The notes: generated by a model from the sequence alone, not told the origin. A DNA stretch of 15,235 nucleotides from Vulcanimicrobiia bacterium (GCA_025451135.1 JANWKW010000035.1:1-15235); one strand, 5' to 3'; shown: positions 1-8,533, counted from the first letter of the stretch. Translations and numbers: made by a program.

Positions 1-2
1 AC

Positions 3-80
3 GCCCGCGTCGTCTTGGTGGGCGACGGAACCCATTTCCACTGGGAACGTCACGACGACGCGCCCGCTCAATGTATGTAA
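3..80 (+). CDS. 3' end of an unidentified protein, possibly alpha/beta-hydrolase-like (partial)
   Basis: An open frame runs in from the window edge and ends at a TAA at 78-80, leaving 25 C-terminal residues. They read like a hydrophobic strand (ARVVLVGDG) followed by THFHWERHDD. The G-x-x-HF-x-x-E pattern resembles the loop carrying the catalytic His near the end of alpha/beta hydrolases, but this is too short to identify a family. The frame stops 17 bp before the next gene on the same strand, so the two may be co-transcribed. The other two forward frames over this stretch read less like protein. Whether it is coding at all depends on sequence upstream of the window. Confidence 0.4.
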   Translation, partial: ARVVLVGDGTHFHWERHDDAPAQCM

Positions 81-97
81 GGTAAGGTGGAGATCTC

Positions 98-946
98 GTG
101 GTCGTTCATCTTATCGACGGGACCTACGAGATCTTCCGGCACTTCTACGGATTGCAGCGCCGGGGCGGCAGCGAGTGTCGCCGGTTCGGTGCGGCCATCG
201 GCGTGCTCAACACCGTCCTGCGGATGTTCTCGGATGGCGCCACTCACGTAGGCGTCGCTACCGACCACGTCATCGAGTCGTTTCGGAACGATCTTTGGGA
301 CGGCTACAAGACGGGAGAAGGCATCGATCGCGCTCTTTTCGCGCAATTCGTGCCGCTCGAGGACGGGCTGCGCGCCATGGGCGTAGCCGTGTGGCCGATG
401 ATCGAACTCGAGGCGGATGATGCGCTCGCTTCGGCGGCCCGCATCGCGTCGAAGGACGATCGCGTCGAGAAGATCTGCATCTGGACGCCCGACAAGGATC
501 TGGCCCAATGCGTGCGTGGCGAACGCGTCGTGCAGGTGGATCGGCGGACCAACGTCGTCCGGGACGCCAGCGGCGTACGAGCGAAGTTCGGCGTCGATCC
601 GGAACTCATCCCGGACTATCTCGCGCTAGTCGGCGATGCTGCGGACGGCTATCCCGGCATCAAGGGCATCGGCGCAAAGGGCGCGGCGTCACTGCTCGCG
701 CGCTATGGAGAGATCGAACGCTTCCCGGAAAACGTGTTGGGTGAGAGTCAGCGTCGCGCGCTCCTCTTCAAGCAGCTCGCGACGCTTCGAACCGACGCGC
801 CGCTCTTCGAAAACGTCGACGAGCTGGAATGGCGCGGTCCGACCCCTGCGTTCGCCGGCGTCTGCGAGCGACTGGCGGCTCCGGATCTGCGGGAGAAGGC
901 GAGCGCCGCCGCCGCCGCGTTACGTTCGGTTGCGGAGCGTCGCTAA
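98..946 (+). CDS. 5'-3' exonuclease (FEN/T5-type PIN-like plus H3TH)
   Basis: Stand-alone 282-aa flap-type 5'-3' exonuclease, related to the N-terminal nuclease of DNA polymerase I. It is expected to cut 5' flaps or primers from DNA in the cytoplasm. Metal-binding acids are visible in order: D7 (LIDGT), D56 (VATD), E105/D107/D108 (ELEADDA), D132/D134 (TPDKD), then D180/D183 in the helix-3-turn-helix block DYLALVGDAADGYPGIKGIG, about residues 173-192. The YK-x-x-R element usual after the second acidic motif reads YKTGE, so its arginine is missing. There is no polymerase domain. Length fits single-domain bacterial homologues. The start is GTG, chosen because AAGGTGGAG lies about 6 nt upstream. 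The last 27 bases overlap the end of the convergent kinase-like gene. Confidence 0.9.
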   Translation: MVVHLIDGTYEIFRHFYGLQRRGGSECRRFGAAIGVLNTVLRMFSDGATHVGVATDHVIESFRNDLWDGYKTGEGIDRALFAQFVPLEDGLRAMGVAVWPMIELEADDALASAARIASKDDRVEKICIWTPDKDLAQCVRGERVVQVDRRTNVVRDASGVRAKFGVDPELIPDYLALVGDAADGYPGIKGIGAKGAASLLARYGEIERFPENVLGESQRRALLFKQLATLRTDAPLFENVDELEWRGPTPAFAGVCERLAAPDLREKASAAAAALRSVAERR

Positions 947-2557
947 GGCTGTTCGGAAGACGATCGTCGCCGCTATGACGATGGCGACCCAGAACGTCCA
1001 GGCGATCGCGGCTTGCCATCCCTGCGGATGGTAGACGGCCAACAGGATGGTGATGCCGACGATGCAGGCGGCCGCGATCATCGCCGCATTGGCCCGCTCG
1101 ACCATGCGTTCCAGCCGGCGCAGGGTCGGTTCGAGCTCCTCGAAGCGCGCCCAAACGCGCAGGTTGCCGCGCTCGACGTCGGCCAGCACGCGGTCCGCGC
1201 GCCGCGGCAGATCGATGCTCAATTCGGCGACGTCCATCGCCGACATCTCCGCCCGATGGGCCAGGTCCTCGGGCGAAAACCGATGCGCTCCCACGCGCTG
1301 CGCGATCGGCGCCAGGAACTCGGTGAGGGTCTTTCCAGGCGTCGTCGCCATCACGATCTCTTCGCTGATGGCGATCGCTTTGAAGAGCATCGCGACGGTC
1401 GCCGGCGGCCGCAGGCCGTAGGCGCGGATGATCTCCAACATCTCCTCGAGCGCCGCGCTGATCTCCACACGCTCGAGCGATTCGCTCATATATCGGTCGA
1501 GCAGACGCGAGACCCGCTGCACCAGCGAACCGCGGTCGAGCGGCCGGATGGGCGGCGCCAGCCGGTACAGCTGGTCGACGAGACGGTCCGCATCGCGCCG
1601 TTCCATCGCCAGGAATAGCCCGCTGATCCCTCGGCGCATCTCCTCGGGCATACGCCCGACCATCCCGAAGTCGACGACGCCGATGGAGCCGTCCTTGCGG
1701 ATCAAGATATTTCCGGGATGCGGGTCCGCGTGGAAGACCCCGTGGATCAACGCGGGTTCGAGGACGAACCGGGCGACCCGGCCCGAAGCGGCGTCGCCCC
1801 GCTTCGCCGTGAGCGGCGGCAGGTCGGTGATCTTATTGCCCTCGACGCGCGTCATCGTGAGCACGTGCGCGGTGGAATAGTCCCAGAAGACCGCCGGAAC
1901 CTCGATCCCCTTGTCGGCCTCGAAGATCTTCGCGAACTGCTCGATGTTGCGGGCTTCGCGTCCGTAGTCCAGTTCGGCGCGCAGTTGGTCGGCGAATTCT
2001 TCGAGCATGCCCTCCGGGTCGTAGTCTTCGAGCCCGGGGAAATGTTTCTCGGATGAGGCCACCAGCTTGGCGAGGATCTCGAGATCCCGCTCGATCAGCC
2101 CGCGGATCTCCGGCTTGCGGACTTTGACGACCACTTCGGTGCCGTCGGCCAGCTCTGCGGCATGGACCTGGCCGATCGAAGCGCATGCCAACGGCACCGG
2201 GTCGAAGCGCGCGAAGATATGCGCGGGCGTATCGCCGAGTTCTTCTTCGATGATGCTCGCGATGATAGCCGTGTCGATCGGCGGAACGTCGTCCTGCAGC
2301 TTCGCCAGTTCTTCGCGCTAGTCGGGCGGCAACAGGTCCGCACGGGTGGAGAGCACCTGACCGAGCTTGATGAAGGTCGTCCCAAGCTCTTCGCAGGCCA
2401 GCCGCGCCTGCTCGGCCTGCGACTGGATGCGGTCCGCATCGTCCTGACGGGTCAGTCCCGCGCCGGCCGCGGCGAAGCCGTGCTTGGCCAGCACGGCGAG
2501 GATCTGCCGGGACCGCTCCGCACGGCTCGGCGTCTTGGGGGGGGCGATCGTTTCCAT
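920..2557 (-). pseudogene. UbiB/ABC1 (ADCK)-family kinase-like protein, interrupted by an in-frame TAG
   Basis: Read through the TAG at codon 80, this is a 545-codon UbiB-family gene of normal length. Family members are atypical kinase-like membrane ATPases linked to ubiquinone or lipid metabolism. The N-terminal piece holds the family's KxGQ motif (FIKLGQ, residues 62-67) and ends LLPPD before the stop. After the stop the same frame resumes REELAKLQDDVPP, the expected family sequence, so no bases are lost. Further on are the Ala-rich loop ACASIGQVH (124-132), K145 (VVVKV), catalytic HADPHPGN (276-283), D296-F-G and two C-terminal membrane helices. ATG at 2557 is preferred; a TTG at 2593 is possible. 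A product restarted at GTG 2197 would lack KxGQ and probably be inactive. The gene follows the dehydrogenase by 45 bp. A sequencing error remains possible. Confidence 0.85.
2318..2320 (-). other. Premature amber codon inside the UbiB-like gene
   Basis: On the minus strand the codon between LLPPD and REELAKL is TAG. In UbiB relatives the matching position is commonly Tyr (LLPPxY). A TAC or TAT codon becomes TAG by one substitution. Both sides stay in the same frame, so this is a point change, not an indel. Confidence 0.85.
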
Positions 2558-2602
2558 TGAGACCCACTTACCCAAAGGCAGACGAGCGCCCAACCGGGAG
2601 CG

Positions 2603-3631
2603 TCATGCGCCCGTCGTCAGTACCATGCGGAATCGCGCCTTGCCGTCCATCATCCGCTGGTATGCCTTGCTCGCTCGCTCGAGCGGCATCGTTTCGATCT
2701 CCGCCCGAACGCCCGTGAGGACGCTGAAGTTCATGGTCTCCTCGGAGTCGACACACGTTCCGGACGGCCACGCCTTGATCGAGTGCCGGCCGCCGATCAT
2801 CCCCGCGGTCGGCACCGCGAGCGGGCGCATGGCCGCGCCCACGACCAGCATCTGTCCGTCGACCGCGAGCGCGCCGAACAGCGGTTCGATAGCTTCGGAA
2901 GCCGTCACGGTCGAAAGGACGACCTTGGCGCCCCCCAGTTCGGCGAGCCGGGCCGCGACGTCGTTCGACTGGCTGTCGATATAGGTCTTCGCGCCGAGCT
3001 TTAGGGCGTACGATTCCTTATCCTTACCTCGCGCGATCGCGACGGTATGGAACCCCATCTTCGCCGCGTACTGCACCGCCAGATGGCCGAGACCGCCGAT
3101 GCCGAGCACGGCGACGACGTCGCCCGGGAGCGCCGGACTATGACGAAGCGAATTGAACGTGGTAACGCCGGCGCACATCAGCGGCGCCGCCTCCTCGAAC
3201 GACAGCCCATCCGGGATGCGCGCGAGCGCCACGGCCGGAACGATCGCGTAGTCCGCATAGCCGCCGTCATAGGCCATGCCGGGGATCTGCAGGTTGCGGC
3301 ACGTGATGAAATCGCCGCGACGGCAGCGATCGCAATGTCCGCAGTGCCCGCCGTGCCAGCCCACCCCGACGCGATCGCCGACGGTCCAGCCGATCACGCC
3401 TGGCCCCACCGCGTCGACCCTGCCGGCTATTTCGTGGCCCGGCGCTCGCGGATAGGCGATACCCGGCCAGACGTTCTGGATGGTGAGGGAATCGCTGTGA
3501 CAGACGCCGCAGGCGTGGACGCGGATGCGCACCAGCCCGGTGCCCGGTTCTTCGACCGGGACGCTGGTGATCTCGAGCGCGTGCGTATCGGCGGAGGGGA
3601 CGCGGATCGATCGAGCCGTTTTCGTGTTCAT
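2603..3631 (-). CDS. Zinc-dependent alcohol dehydrogenase (MDR superfamily)
   Basis: A 342-aa medium-chain dehydrogenase oxidising an alcohol or reducing an aldehyde with NAD(P). The catalytic zinc site is seen as CGVCHSD (Cys44) and GHE (His66-Glu67). The structural zinc loop has its four cysteines in HCGHCDRCRRGDFITC. A Rossmann glycine motif GIGGLGHLAVQYAAK follows. Length and motif order match the AdhP/cinnamyl-alcohol-dehydrogenase-like group; substrate cannot be read from sequence. ATG at 3631 is preferred because GAGGG sits just upstream; a GTG at 3640 would add three residues. It is followed after 45 bp by the kinase-like gene, probably in one transcript. It diverges from the small membrane gene at 3746, so 3632-3745 must carry its promoter. 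Confidence 0.93.
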   Translation of the reverse strand: MNTKTARSIRVPSADTHALEITSVPVEEPGTGLVRIRVHACGVCHSDSLTIQNVWPGIAYPRAPGHEIAGRVDAVGPGVIGWTVGDRVGVGWHGGHCGHCDRCRRGDFITCRNLQIPGMAYDGGYADYAIVPAVALARIPDGLSFEEAAPLMCAGVTTFNSLRHSPALPGDVVAVLGIGGLGHLAVQYAAKMGFHTVAIARGKDKESYALKLGAKTYIDSQSNDVAARLAELGGAKVVLSTVTASEAIEPLFGALAVDGQMLVVGAAMRPLAVPTAGMIGGRHSIKAWPSGTCVDSEETMNFSVLTGVRAEIETMPLERASKAYQRMMDGKARFRMVLTTGA

Positions 3632-3745
3632 CACCCTCACGACGCTTCCAGAAGCGCGCTGGTTTCACACCGGGGGGCCCCATCGTCGCGCGCCGGAAAA
3701 GCCGCTGAAGAGGGTTCACGGCACGCCTCTCGGATACTGGCCCGC

Positions 3746-3898
3746 ATGAAGTCTTCCCGCCTCGGCCTATTCATCGCTCTCGGCGCCGCCGTCGGGGTCG
3801 CCCTGAGCGCGAGCTCGCACCAGATCCCGGTCGGTCTCGCGCTCGGGACGGCGTTCGGCGTGGCGATCGGCGCGGTGGCCGAGCGCCGCCTCCGCTAG
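3746..3898 (+). CDS. 50-aa glycine-rich two-helix membrane peptide
   Basis: A short gene of 50 residues. It starts with MKSSR, then an Ala/Gly/Val-rich helix of about 18 residues (GLFIALGAAVGVALSA), a polar turn SSHQIP, a second helix (GLALGTAFGVAIGAVA), and a basic end ERRLR. This hairpin with Gly/Ala spacing resembles small glycine-zipper-like membrane peptides seen in many GC-rich bacteria; function is unknown. No Shine-Dalgarno sequence is seen. GATACT at 3733-3738 lies 7 nt before the ATG and could be the -10 of a leaderless transcript. The stop is 13 bp before the next gene. A longer upstream extension in the same frame runs antisense to the dehydrogenase and is not believed. Confidence 0.65.
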   Translation: MKSSRLGLFIALGAAVGVALSASSHQIPVGLALGTAFGVAIGAVAERRLR

Positions 3899-3911
3899 CG
3901 AAGCGCGCAGG

Positions 3912-5483
3912 ATGACGATACGCCTAGCTTGGCTTCTCGCGCTCGCACTGCTGGCCGGTGCGCCCGCGGTCGCGGCGACCGACGCGCGCTGCGGAGCGCT
4001 GGTCGCCGGAGCGGGCAGCGGCGCGCACCTTTCGGTCAGTGCCTCGGGCCTGCGCTATCGCGTTCTCAAAGCGGGCACGAAGCGACTCGCGAACGGCAAC
4101 GTCGCGATCGAGCACTACCTGGTGTGCTTCGCGAACGGATCGTTTCTCGATGCATCGGCGCCGGGGCAGACGCTCGCGTTCACGGTCGGCGGCAAGCAGG
4201 TCGTCCGCGGTTTCGAAGAAGCGACCCGGCTGATCGGCATCGGCGGCGAGATACAGGCGTATCTGCCGTATGCATTGGCCTACGGCGAAAAGGGCCGTCC
4301 GCCGGCGGTGCCGCCGCGATCCGACCTGCTCTTCGATATCCGGCTCGCGGGTATCGACGATGCCGCGCTCTCGACGACGCTGCAGCACGCCTACGACGCC
4401 GGCGGCATCCCGTCGATGAAGCGTACGTACGCGCGCGCGGCCGCGACCGGGTTCAAAGGGCTGTATGCAGCCGAAGACGATCTCGTCGGGCTGGCCTATC
4501 GTTTCCTGAAGAAAGGCCGGGCGGATGCGGCCGTCGCCGCGCTCGAACTCAACGTCGCGCGTTTCCCGCATTCGTGGAACGAATACGACAGCCTGGGCGA
4601 CGCCTATCGCGCGGCCGGCAACGCGGCGCTTGCAGATGCGAACTATCGCCGGGCGCTGCAGATGAACCCCAAGGACCAAAACGCCGCGTCGTTCGTCACG
4701 CCGCCGGCCGCGGTGATTCCGCTCTGGCCCGGCGTCGCGCCGGGGACCGAGAACTGGACGCAGCACGAAGTGACCTATCCGAAGACCCCGGTCGGCGAGG
4801 TCGTCATGAACGTCGTCTCGCCCACGCTGACCGCGTATCTGCCGGCGCCGGCGATGGCGACCGGGGCCGGCGTCATCATCGCGCCGGGCGGCTACTGCGT
4901 GGCGCTGGCGCTCGGAGCGGAGGCCAACGACGTCGCGGCGATCCTGCAGCGCCGCGGCATCGCCGCGTTCGTCTTGAAGTATCGCATCCCCGAGAAGAAG
5001 GGTGAGGGGATCCCGAAAGATCTCGACATGGACGTCGCCTGCAAGTACGGGATCGCCGACGGCATCCAAGCCGTCAAAGTGGTCCGCCAACGCGCGGCGG
5101 CCTGGGGCATCAAGCCCGGTAGGGTCGGCTTCATGGGCTTCTCGGCCGGCGGGATGATCGCGAGCGGCGCGCTGCTGCAGCCCGACGCGGCGGCGCGCCC
5201 GGACTTCGCGGCGCTGCTCTACGGCGCGTCGTTCGGTGCGATGCCGGTCATCCCGGCGAAGCTGCCGCCGATCTTCATGGCGTGGGCGCAGGACGATCCG
5301 ATCGCCGGCGACGCGGTCGCGAAATTCTACGACGCGTTGCGCGCGGCCGGCGACAAGCCCGAAGCGCACATCTTCAGCGCGGGCGGCCACGGGTTCGGCG
5401 TCAAGGTCCAGCACACCACGAGCGATCGCTGGATCGACGAGTTCTTCGCCTGGCTCGACGCGAACGGTTTCACGAAGCGATAG
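3912..5483 (+). CDS. Exported FKBP peptidyl-prolyl isomerase - TPR - alpha/beta hydrolase fusion
   Basis: A 523-aa three-part protein. Residues 1-22 form a signal peptide (hydrophobic core, AVA-A cleavage site), so it acts outside the cytoplasm. About 40-150 is an FKBP-type domain (SGLRYRVLKAG, then VVRGFEEA, IQAYLPYALAYGEKG and LLFDIRLAGI). About 165-260 is helical with at least one good TPR (NEYDSLGDAYRAAGNAALA). From about 265 comes an esterase-like alpha/beta hydrolase opening PLWPGVAPG: oxyanion turn APGGY (324-328), nucleophile Ser411 in GFSAGG, Asp461/Asp462 in AQDDP and His493 in GGHGFG, a complete triad. The hydrolase resembles bacterial acetyl-esterase/xylan-esterase-like proteins. 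No normal Shine-Dalgarno is seen; AGG touches the ATG. It heads a run of exported or protease genes. Confidence 0.85.
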   Translation: MTIRLAWLLALALLAGAPAVAATDARCGALVAGAGSGAHLSVSASGLRYRVLKAGTKRLANGNVAIEHYLVCFANGSFLDASAPGQTLAFTVGGKQVVRGFEEATRLIGIGGEIQAYLPYALAYGEKGRPPAVPPRSDLLFDIRLAGIDDAALSTTLQHAYDAGGIPSMKRTYARAAATGFKGLYAAEDDLVGLAYRFLKKGRADAAVAALELNVARFPHSWNEYDSLGDAYRAAGNAALADANYRRALQMNPKDQNAASFVTPPAAVIPLWPGVAPGTENWTQHEVTYPKTPVGEVVMNVVSPTLTAYLPAPAMATGAGVIIAPGGYCVALALGAEANDVAAILQRRGIAAFVLKYRIPEKKGEGIPKDLDMDVACKYGIADGIQAVKVVRQRAAAWGIKPGRVGFMGFSAGGMIASGALLQPDAAARPDFAALLYGASFGAMPVIPAKLPPIFMAWAQDDPIAGDAVAKFYDALRAAGDKPEAHIFSAGGHGFGVKVQHTTSDRWIDEFFAWLDANGFTKR

Positions 5484-5516
5484 CCGCCCCCGGCAGGGAG
5501 CCCGCATGGCGCGGCA

Positions 5517-5522
5517 TACACT
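5517..5522 (+). promoter_or_regulatory. Candidate -10 element of a leaderless transcript
   Basis: TACACT lies 6 nt before the ATG at 5529, and no Shine-Dalgarno is present in the 45-bp gap. TANNNT directly before a start codon is the arrangement known for leaderless genes in other bacteria. No clear -35 hexamer is seen 16-18 nt upstream. Confidence 0.35.
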
Positions 5523-5528
5523 AGCGGC

Positions 5529-6989
5529 ATGAAGAACGTGCTCGTTTTGGCGCTCGCGCTGGGTCTTATCGCCGCGGCCCCCGCGGCGCGTCGGCCGGTC
5601 GCCGTCGTCCACCACCCGACCGGCTGCAACGCCGGCGCTCAGGCTGCGTTCGACCGGGGACTGCTCGACTACTACGCCTACAACCCCGATGCGGCCGAGC
5701 ACGCGTTCTACACGGCCGTCGATCTGGACCCGCATTGTGCGATGGCATGGTGGGGCGTCGCCCAGAGCAACGCGCCGAACCTCAACGTCCCCGCGACCGA
5801 CGACCGCGACGGTCAGGCGCGGCAGGCGATCGGAACGGCGAAGAACCTCGAGCGCTACGCGACGCCGGAAGACGCGGCCTTGAGCGACGCCGCCTCCGCG
5901 CTCTTCGCCGTCGACCTCAAGGCCGATCACGGGCCGCAACTCGTCGCCTATCGCGACGCGCTCAAAGCGATCGCCGACGCGCATCCCGACGATCCGGACG
6001 CCGCCGCCCTCTATTCCGAAGCCGGCCTCTACGCGTTCGTCGGCGGGTCCTGGCCGCAGCAGGACCTGATGACCGACGCGCAGCGCGCCGCGTTCCGGAC
6101 GCAGGGCGCCGCATTGCTCCCGTATTTCGAGTCCAGCATCGCGAAGTTCCCCAAGCACGTCGGATTGCTGCACTACTTCATCCACGCCGCCCAGTTCGCC
6201 GACGACTCCAAAGACGCGGTCGCGGCGGCCGTGCAGCTGGGCGCCTTCGCGCTGCCGCCCGATGCGTCGCACCTCACCCACATGCCGGGGCACACGTTCT
6301 TCGACGTCGGGATGTATCCCGAGGCGCTCGACGTCGGTACGCGTTCGGTCGCGATGGATGCGGCCGACGTCGCCTGCTGTCACCCGGGCTACTACAGTTC
6401 GACGCGCTACTACCACGGCCACAACGTCGACTTCGTGCTCTATGCGATGACCCAGACCGGCCGCCTCGACGATGCGATCGCGATGGCTCGCGGGTTCGAC
6501 CGCCACGGATTTCTCGTGCGCCAGTTGGTCGCCGCGGGACGTTGGAACGACGCCGTCGCGCTCCCGAAGAACGCGGCCGAGGGGGCGACCGGCGATTATG
6601 CGCGCGCGATCGCGTACGCGCGTCTCGGCGATGCCGCCGCCGCTCGCGCCGCGATCGCCGGATTGCCGTCCATGAAGAGCCCCGGCTATGCGGCCATCTT
6701 CGACGCGATGCGCCGGACGGTCGCGGGCGAGATCGCGGTCGCGGCGCACGACGACGCGGGCGCGCTGCCGCTGCTCCAGTCGGCAGCGGCATCGCTTGCC
6801 ACCGGGCTGAAGATCCAGCCGGCCGAGATCCCACCGCTCTACTTCTATTCGCCGAACCTCGCGCTCGCGCGCGCGGCCGCGCGGCTCGGCAAGAACGACG
6901 TCGCGCGAGCGGCCCTGCACGCCGAACTCGCGGCCCGTCCGAAGTCCCCGGCGGCGCTCCACATGCTCGCGAAGCTCGGCTCGCCGTAG
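5529..6989 (+). CDS. Exported TPR-repeat protein with conserved His motif
   Basis: A 486-aa protein starting with a signal peptide (LVLALALGLIAAAPAAR). The rest is alpha-helical repeat: early units such as FDRGLLDYYAYNPDAAEHAF and ALYSEAGLYAF, and later ones including YARAIAYARLGDAAAARAA and LALARAAARLGKNDVARAAL. In the middle is HLTHMPGHTFFDVGMYPEAL, with His248, His251 and His255, followed by Cys283-Cys284-His285 and YYHGHN. The clustered His/Cys suggest a metal site; this His motif recurs in a family of secreted TPR proteins of unknown function. The gene lies 45 bp after the FKBP fusion and 8 bp before the peptidase, so all three are probably one transcription unit. No enzymatic domain is seen. 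Confidence 0.85.
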   Translation: MKNVLVLALALGLIAAAPAARRPVAVVHHPTGCNAGAQAAFDRGLLDYYAYNPDAAEHAFYTAVDLDPHCAMAWWGVAQSNAPNLNVPATDDRDGQARQAIGTAKNLERYATPEDAALSDAASALFAVDLKADHGPQLVAYRDALKAIADAHPDDPDAAALYSEAGLYAFVGGSWPQQDLMTDAQRAAFRTQGAALLPYFESSIAKFPKHVGLLHYFIHAAQFADDSKDAVAAAVQLGAFALPPDASHLTHMPGHTFFDVGMYPEALDVGTRSVAMDAADVACCHPGYYSSTRYYHGHNVDFVLYAMTQTGRLDDAIAMARGFDRHGFLVRQLVAAGRWNDAVALPKNAAEGATGDYARAIAYARLGDAAAARAAIAGLPSMKSPGYAAIFDAMRRTVAGEIAVAAHDDAGALPLLQSAAASLATGLKIQPAEIPPLYFYSPNLALARAAARLGKNDVARAALHAELAARPKSPAALHMLAKLGSP

Positions 6990-6997
6990 ACGCCCCG

Positions 6998-8527
6998 ATG
7001 GACTCGGCGCTCGACGACCGCGTCCCGATCCCGTTGACCGAACGGCTGCCCTGGCCCGGCAGCCGCGAAGCCGGACCGCTCGCGCACGACGCCGAGGTCC
7101 ACCTGACGGCATGGTTGCGGCCCCGCGCCGGTGGCGGACTCGACGCTGCCCGGGCGATCGCACTCGGGCTGACGCCGCCGTCGCAGCGGACGTACGCCGA
7201 TCGCGACACGATCGCGCGCGAGACGGATGCCGATCCGGCGGACGTCGAACTGCTGCGGGCCTATTGCCGCGACTCCGGTCTGCGCGTCGTCGCGACGCAT
7301 TGGCGTTCGGTCGTCATCGCCGGTCCGGTCGAAGCGCTGGTGCGCGCGTTCGGCGCGACCGTCGCGATCCACGAAGACGCTGCCGGCCGCCGGTTCCGGC
7401 ATCGTTCGGAGGCGCTCCACGTCCCGGCCGCGCTGATGCCGGTCGTGCGCGGCGTCTTCGGTCTGCACCAATGGCCGCGTTCGCGCCGGCTCGGCGCGCT
7501 CGCGCGTCATTCGGAGCCGCTGCGCGCGAGCGACGTCGCGGCGCGGTATCGCTTCCCCGACGCCGACGGTCGCGGCCAGACGATCGGCGTGGTGCAGCTC
7601 GACGGCACGTTCGCCCCCGACGATTTCGCGGCGTGCATGACCGCCCAGGGCATCTCGCGAGCGCTCCCCGTGCGCAAGTCCGTCGACGATACCGGCGTCG
7701 CGCACGAACACGCCACCGCCAAGGATCTGGAAGCGGCGCTCGACGTCCAGATCGTCGGCGCGCTCGCGCCCGGCGCGACGATCGTCTCGTACGAAGCGCC
7801 CGATACCGAACGCGGATTCCTCGATGCGATCCGGGTCGCGCTCTTCGACGACGACCCCGCGCTCACGGTCCTGTCGATCAGCTACGGCTGGCCGGAGCAG
7901 CTCTGGACCCCGGTCGCGCTAAACGTGCTCGAGGATCTGTTCGCGCTGGCCGCGCTGATCGGCGTGAGCGTGTTCTGCTCGTCCGGCGACAACGGTGCCG
8001 AACTCGACGAACAAGGCAGACCGCACGTGGTGGCGCCGGCGTCGAGCCCGTTCGCGCTCGCCTGCGGAGCCACGACGATCGCCGATCCGGGCGACGCGAG
8101 CGAGACCGCCTGGGAGAAGACCGGCGGCGGATTCAGCGAGCGCTTCGACGTCCCGGAGTGGCAAGACGTCGCGCGACCGCTCGCGCAGCGGTACGGCGCG
8201 GCCGCCGGGCGCGGCGTGCCCGACGTCGCCGCCCAGCAACATCCGGGCTATTACGTGGTCGTCGACGGCGTCGAACTCGCGATGGGCGGGACCAGCGCGG
8301 TCGCGCCGATGATGGCCGCGCTGACCGCCAGGATCGGTCAACGCCTCGGTGCTCGACCCGGGTTCTTCGCGCCGCTCCTCTACGCGCGGCGGCGCGAAGA
8401 TCTGTTCGGCGCGGTCCTCGACGGCGGAAACGGCACGTACGAAGCCGGCGCGGACTGGAGTCCGTGCACGGGGCTGGGCGTTCCGAACGGGGTCGCGATC
8501 GAAGCGGCGCTGCGCGCCGGATCGTAG
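6998..8527 (+). CDS. Sedolisin (S53) serine-carboxyl peptidase with prodomain, no signal peptide
   Basis: A 509-aa kumamolisin-like endopeptidase. About residues 1-170 form the pro-kumamolisin activation domain (EVHLTAWLRPR, then VVRGVFGLHQ). The catalytic domain holds Glu245 and Asp249 (DLEAALD), Asp331 (SSGDNG) and Ser433 (GGTSAVAP), the expected Glu-Asp-Asp-Ser set. The C-terminal NGTYEAGADWSPCTGLGVP region matches the calcium-site end of the family. Such enzymes are normally active at low pH. The start ATG lies 8 bp after the TPR stop with no Shine-Dalgarno, suggesting translation by coupling or re-initiation. The N-terminus is polar and I see no signal peptide, although both preceding genes have one. 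It ends 6 bp from a convergent gene. Confidence 0.92.
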   Translation: MDSALDDRVPIPLTERLPWPGSREAGPLAHDAEVHLTAWLRPRAGGGLDAARAIALGLTPPSQRTYADRDTIARETDADPADVELLRAYCRDSGLRVVATHWRSVVIAGPVEALVRAFGATVAIHEDAAGRRFRHRSEALHVPAALMPVVRGVFGLHQWPRSRRLGALARHSEPLRASDVAARYRFPDADGRGQTIGVVQLDGTFAPDDFAACMTAQGISRALPVRKSVDDTGVAHEHATAKDLEAALDVQIVGALAPGATIVSYEAPDTERGFLDAIRVALFDDDPALTVLSISYGWPEQLWTPVALNVLEDLFALAALIGVSVFCSSGDNGAELDEQGRPHVVAPASSPFALACGATTIADPGDASETAWEKTGGGFSERFDVPEWQDVARPLAQRYGAAAGRGVPDVAAQQHPGYYVVVDGVELAMGGTSAVAPMMAALTARIGQRLGARPGFFAPLLYARRREDLFGAVLDGGNGTYEAGADWSPCTGLGVPNGVAIEAALRAGS

Positions 8528-8533
8528 GCGTCG

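Noticed and set aside
2318..2320. Amber codon read as an amino acid such as pyrrolysine
   Set aside because: TAG ends most genes in the window, so it is a working stop codon here.
3047..3745. Plus-strand frame running into the 50-aa membrane gene
   Set aside because: It is antisense to the alcohol dehydrogenase, and only the part from ATG 3746 reads like a membrane protein.
3924..7163. 1079-codon open frame on the minus strand
   Set aside because: It lies antisense to two well-supported genes, its translation is Arg/Gly-rich low complexity, and no domain is visible. Such frames arise from strong GC codon bias.
8528..8533. Terminator between the convergent sedolisin and the 61-aa gene
   Set aside because: Only 6 bp separate the stops, and no GC stem with a T run was seen nearby.
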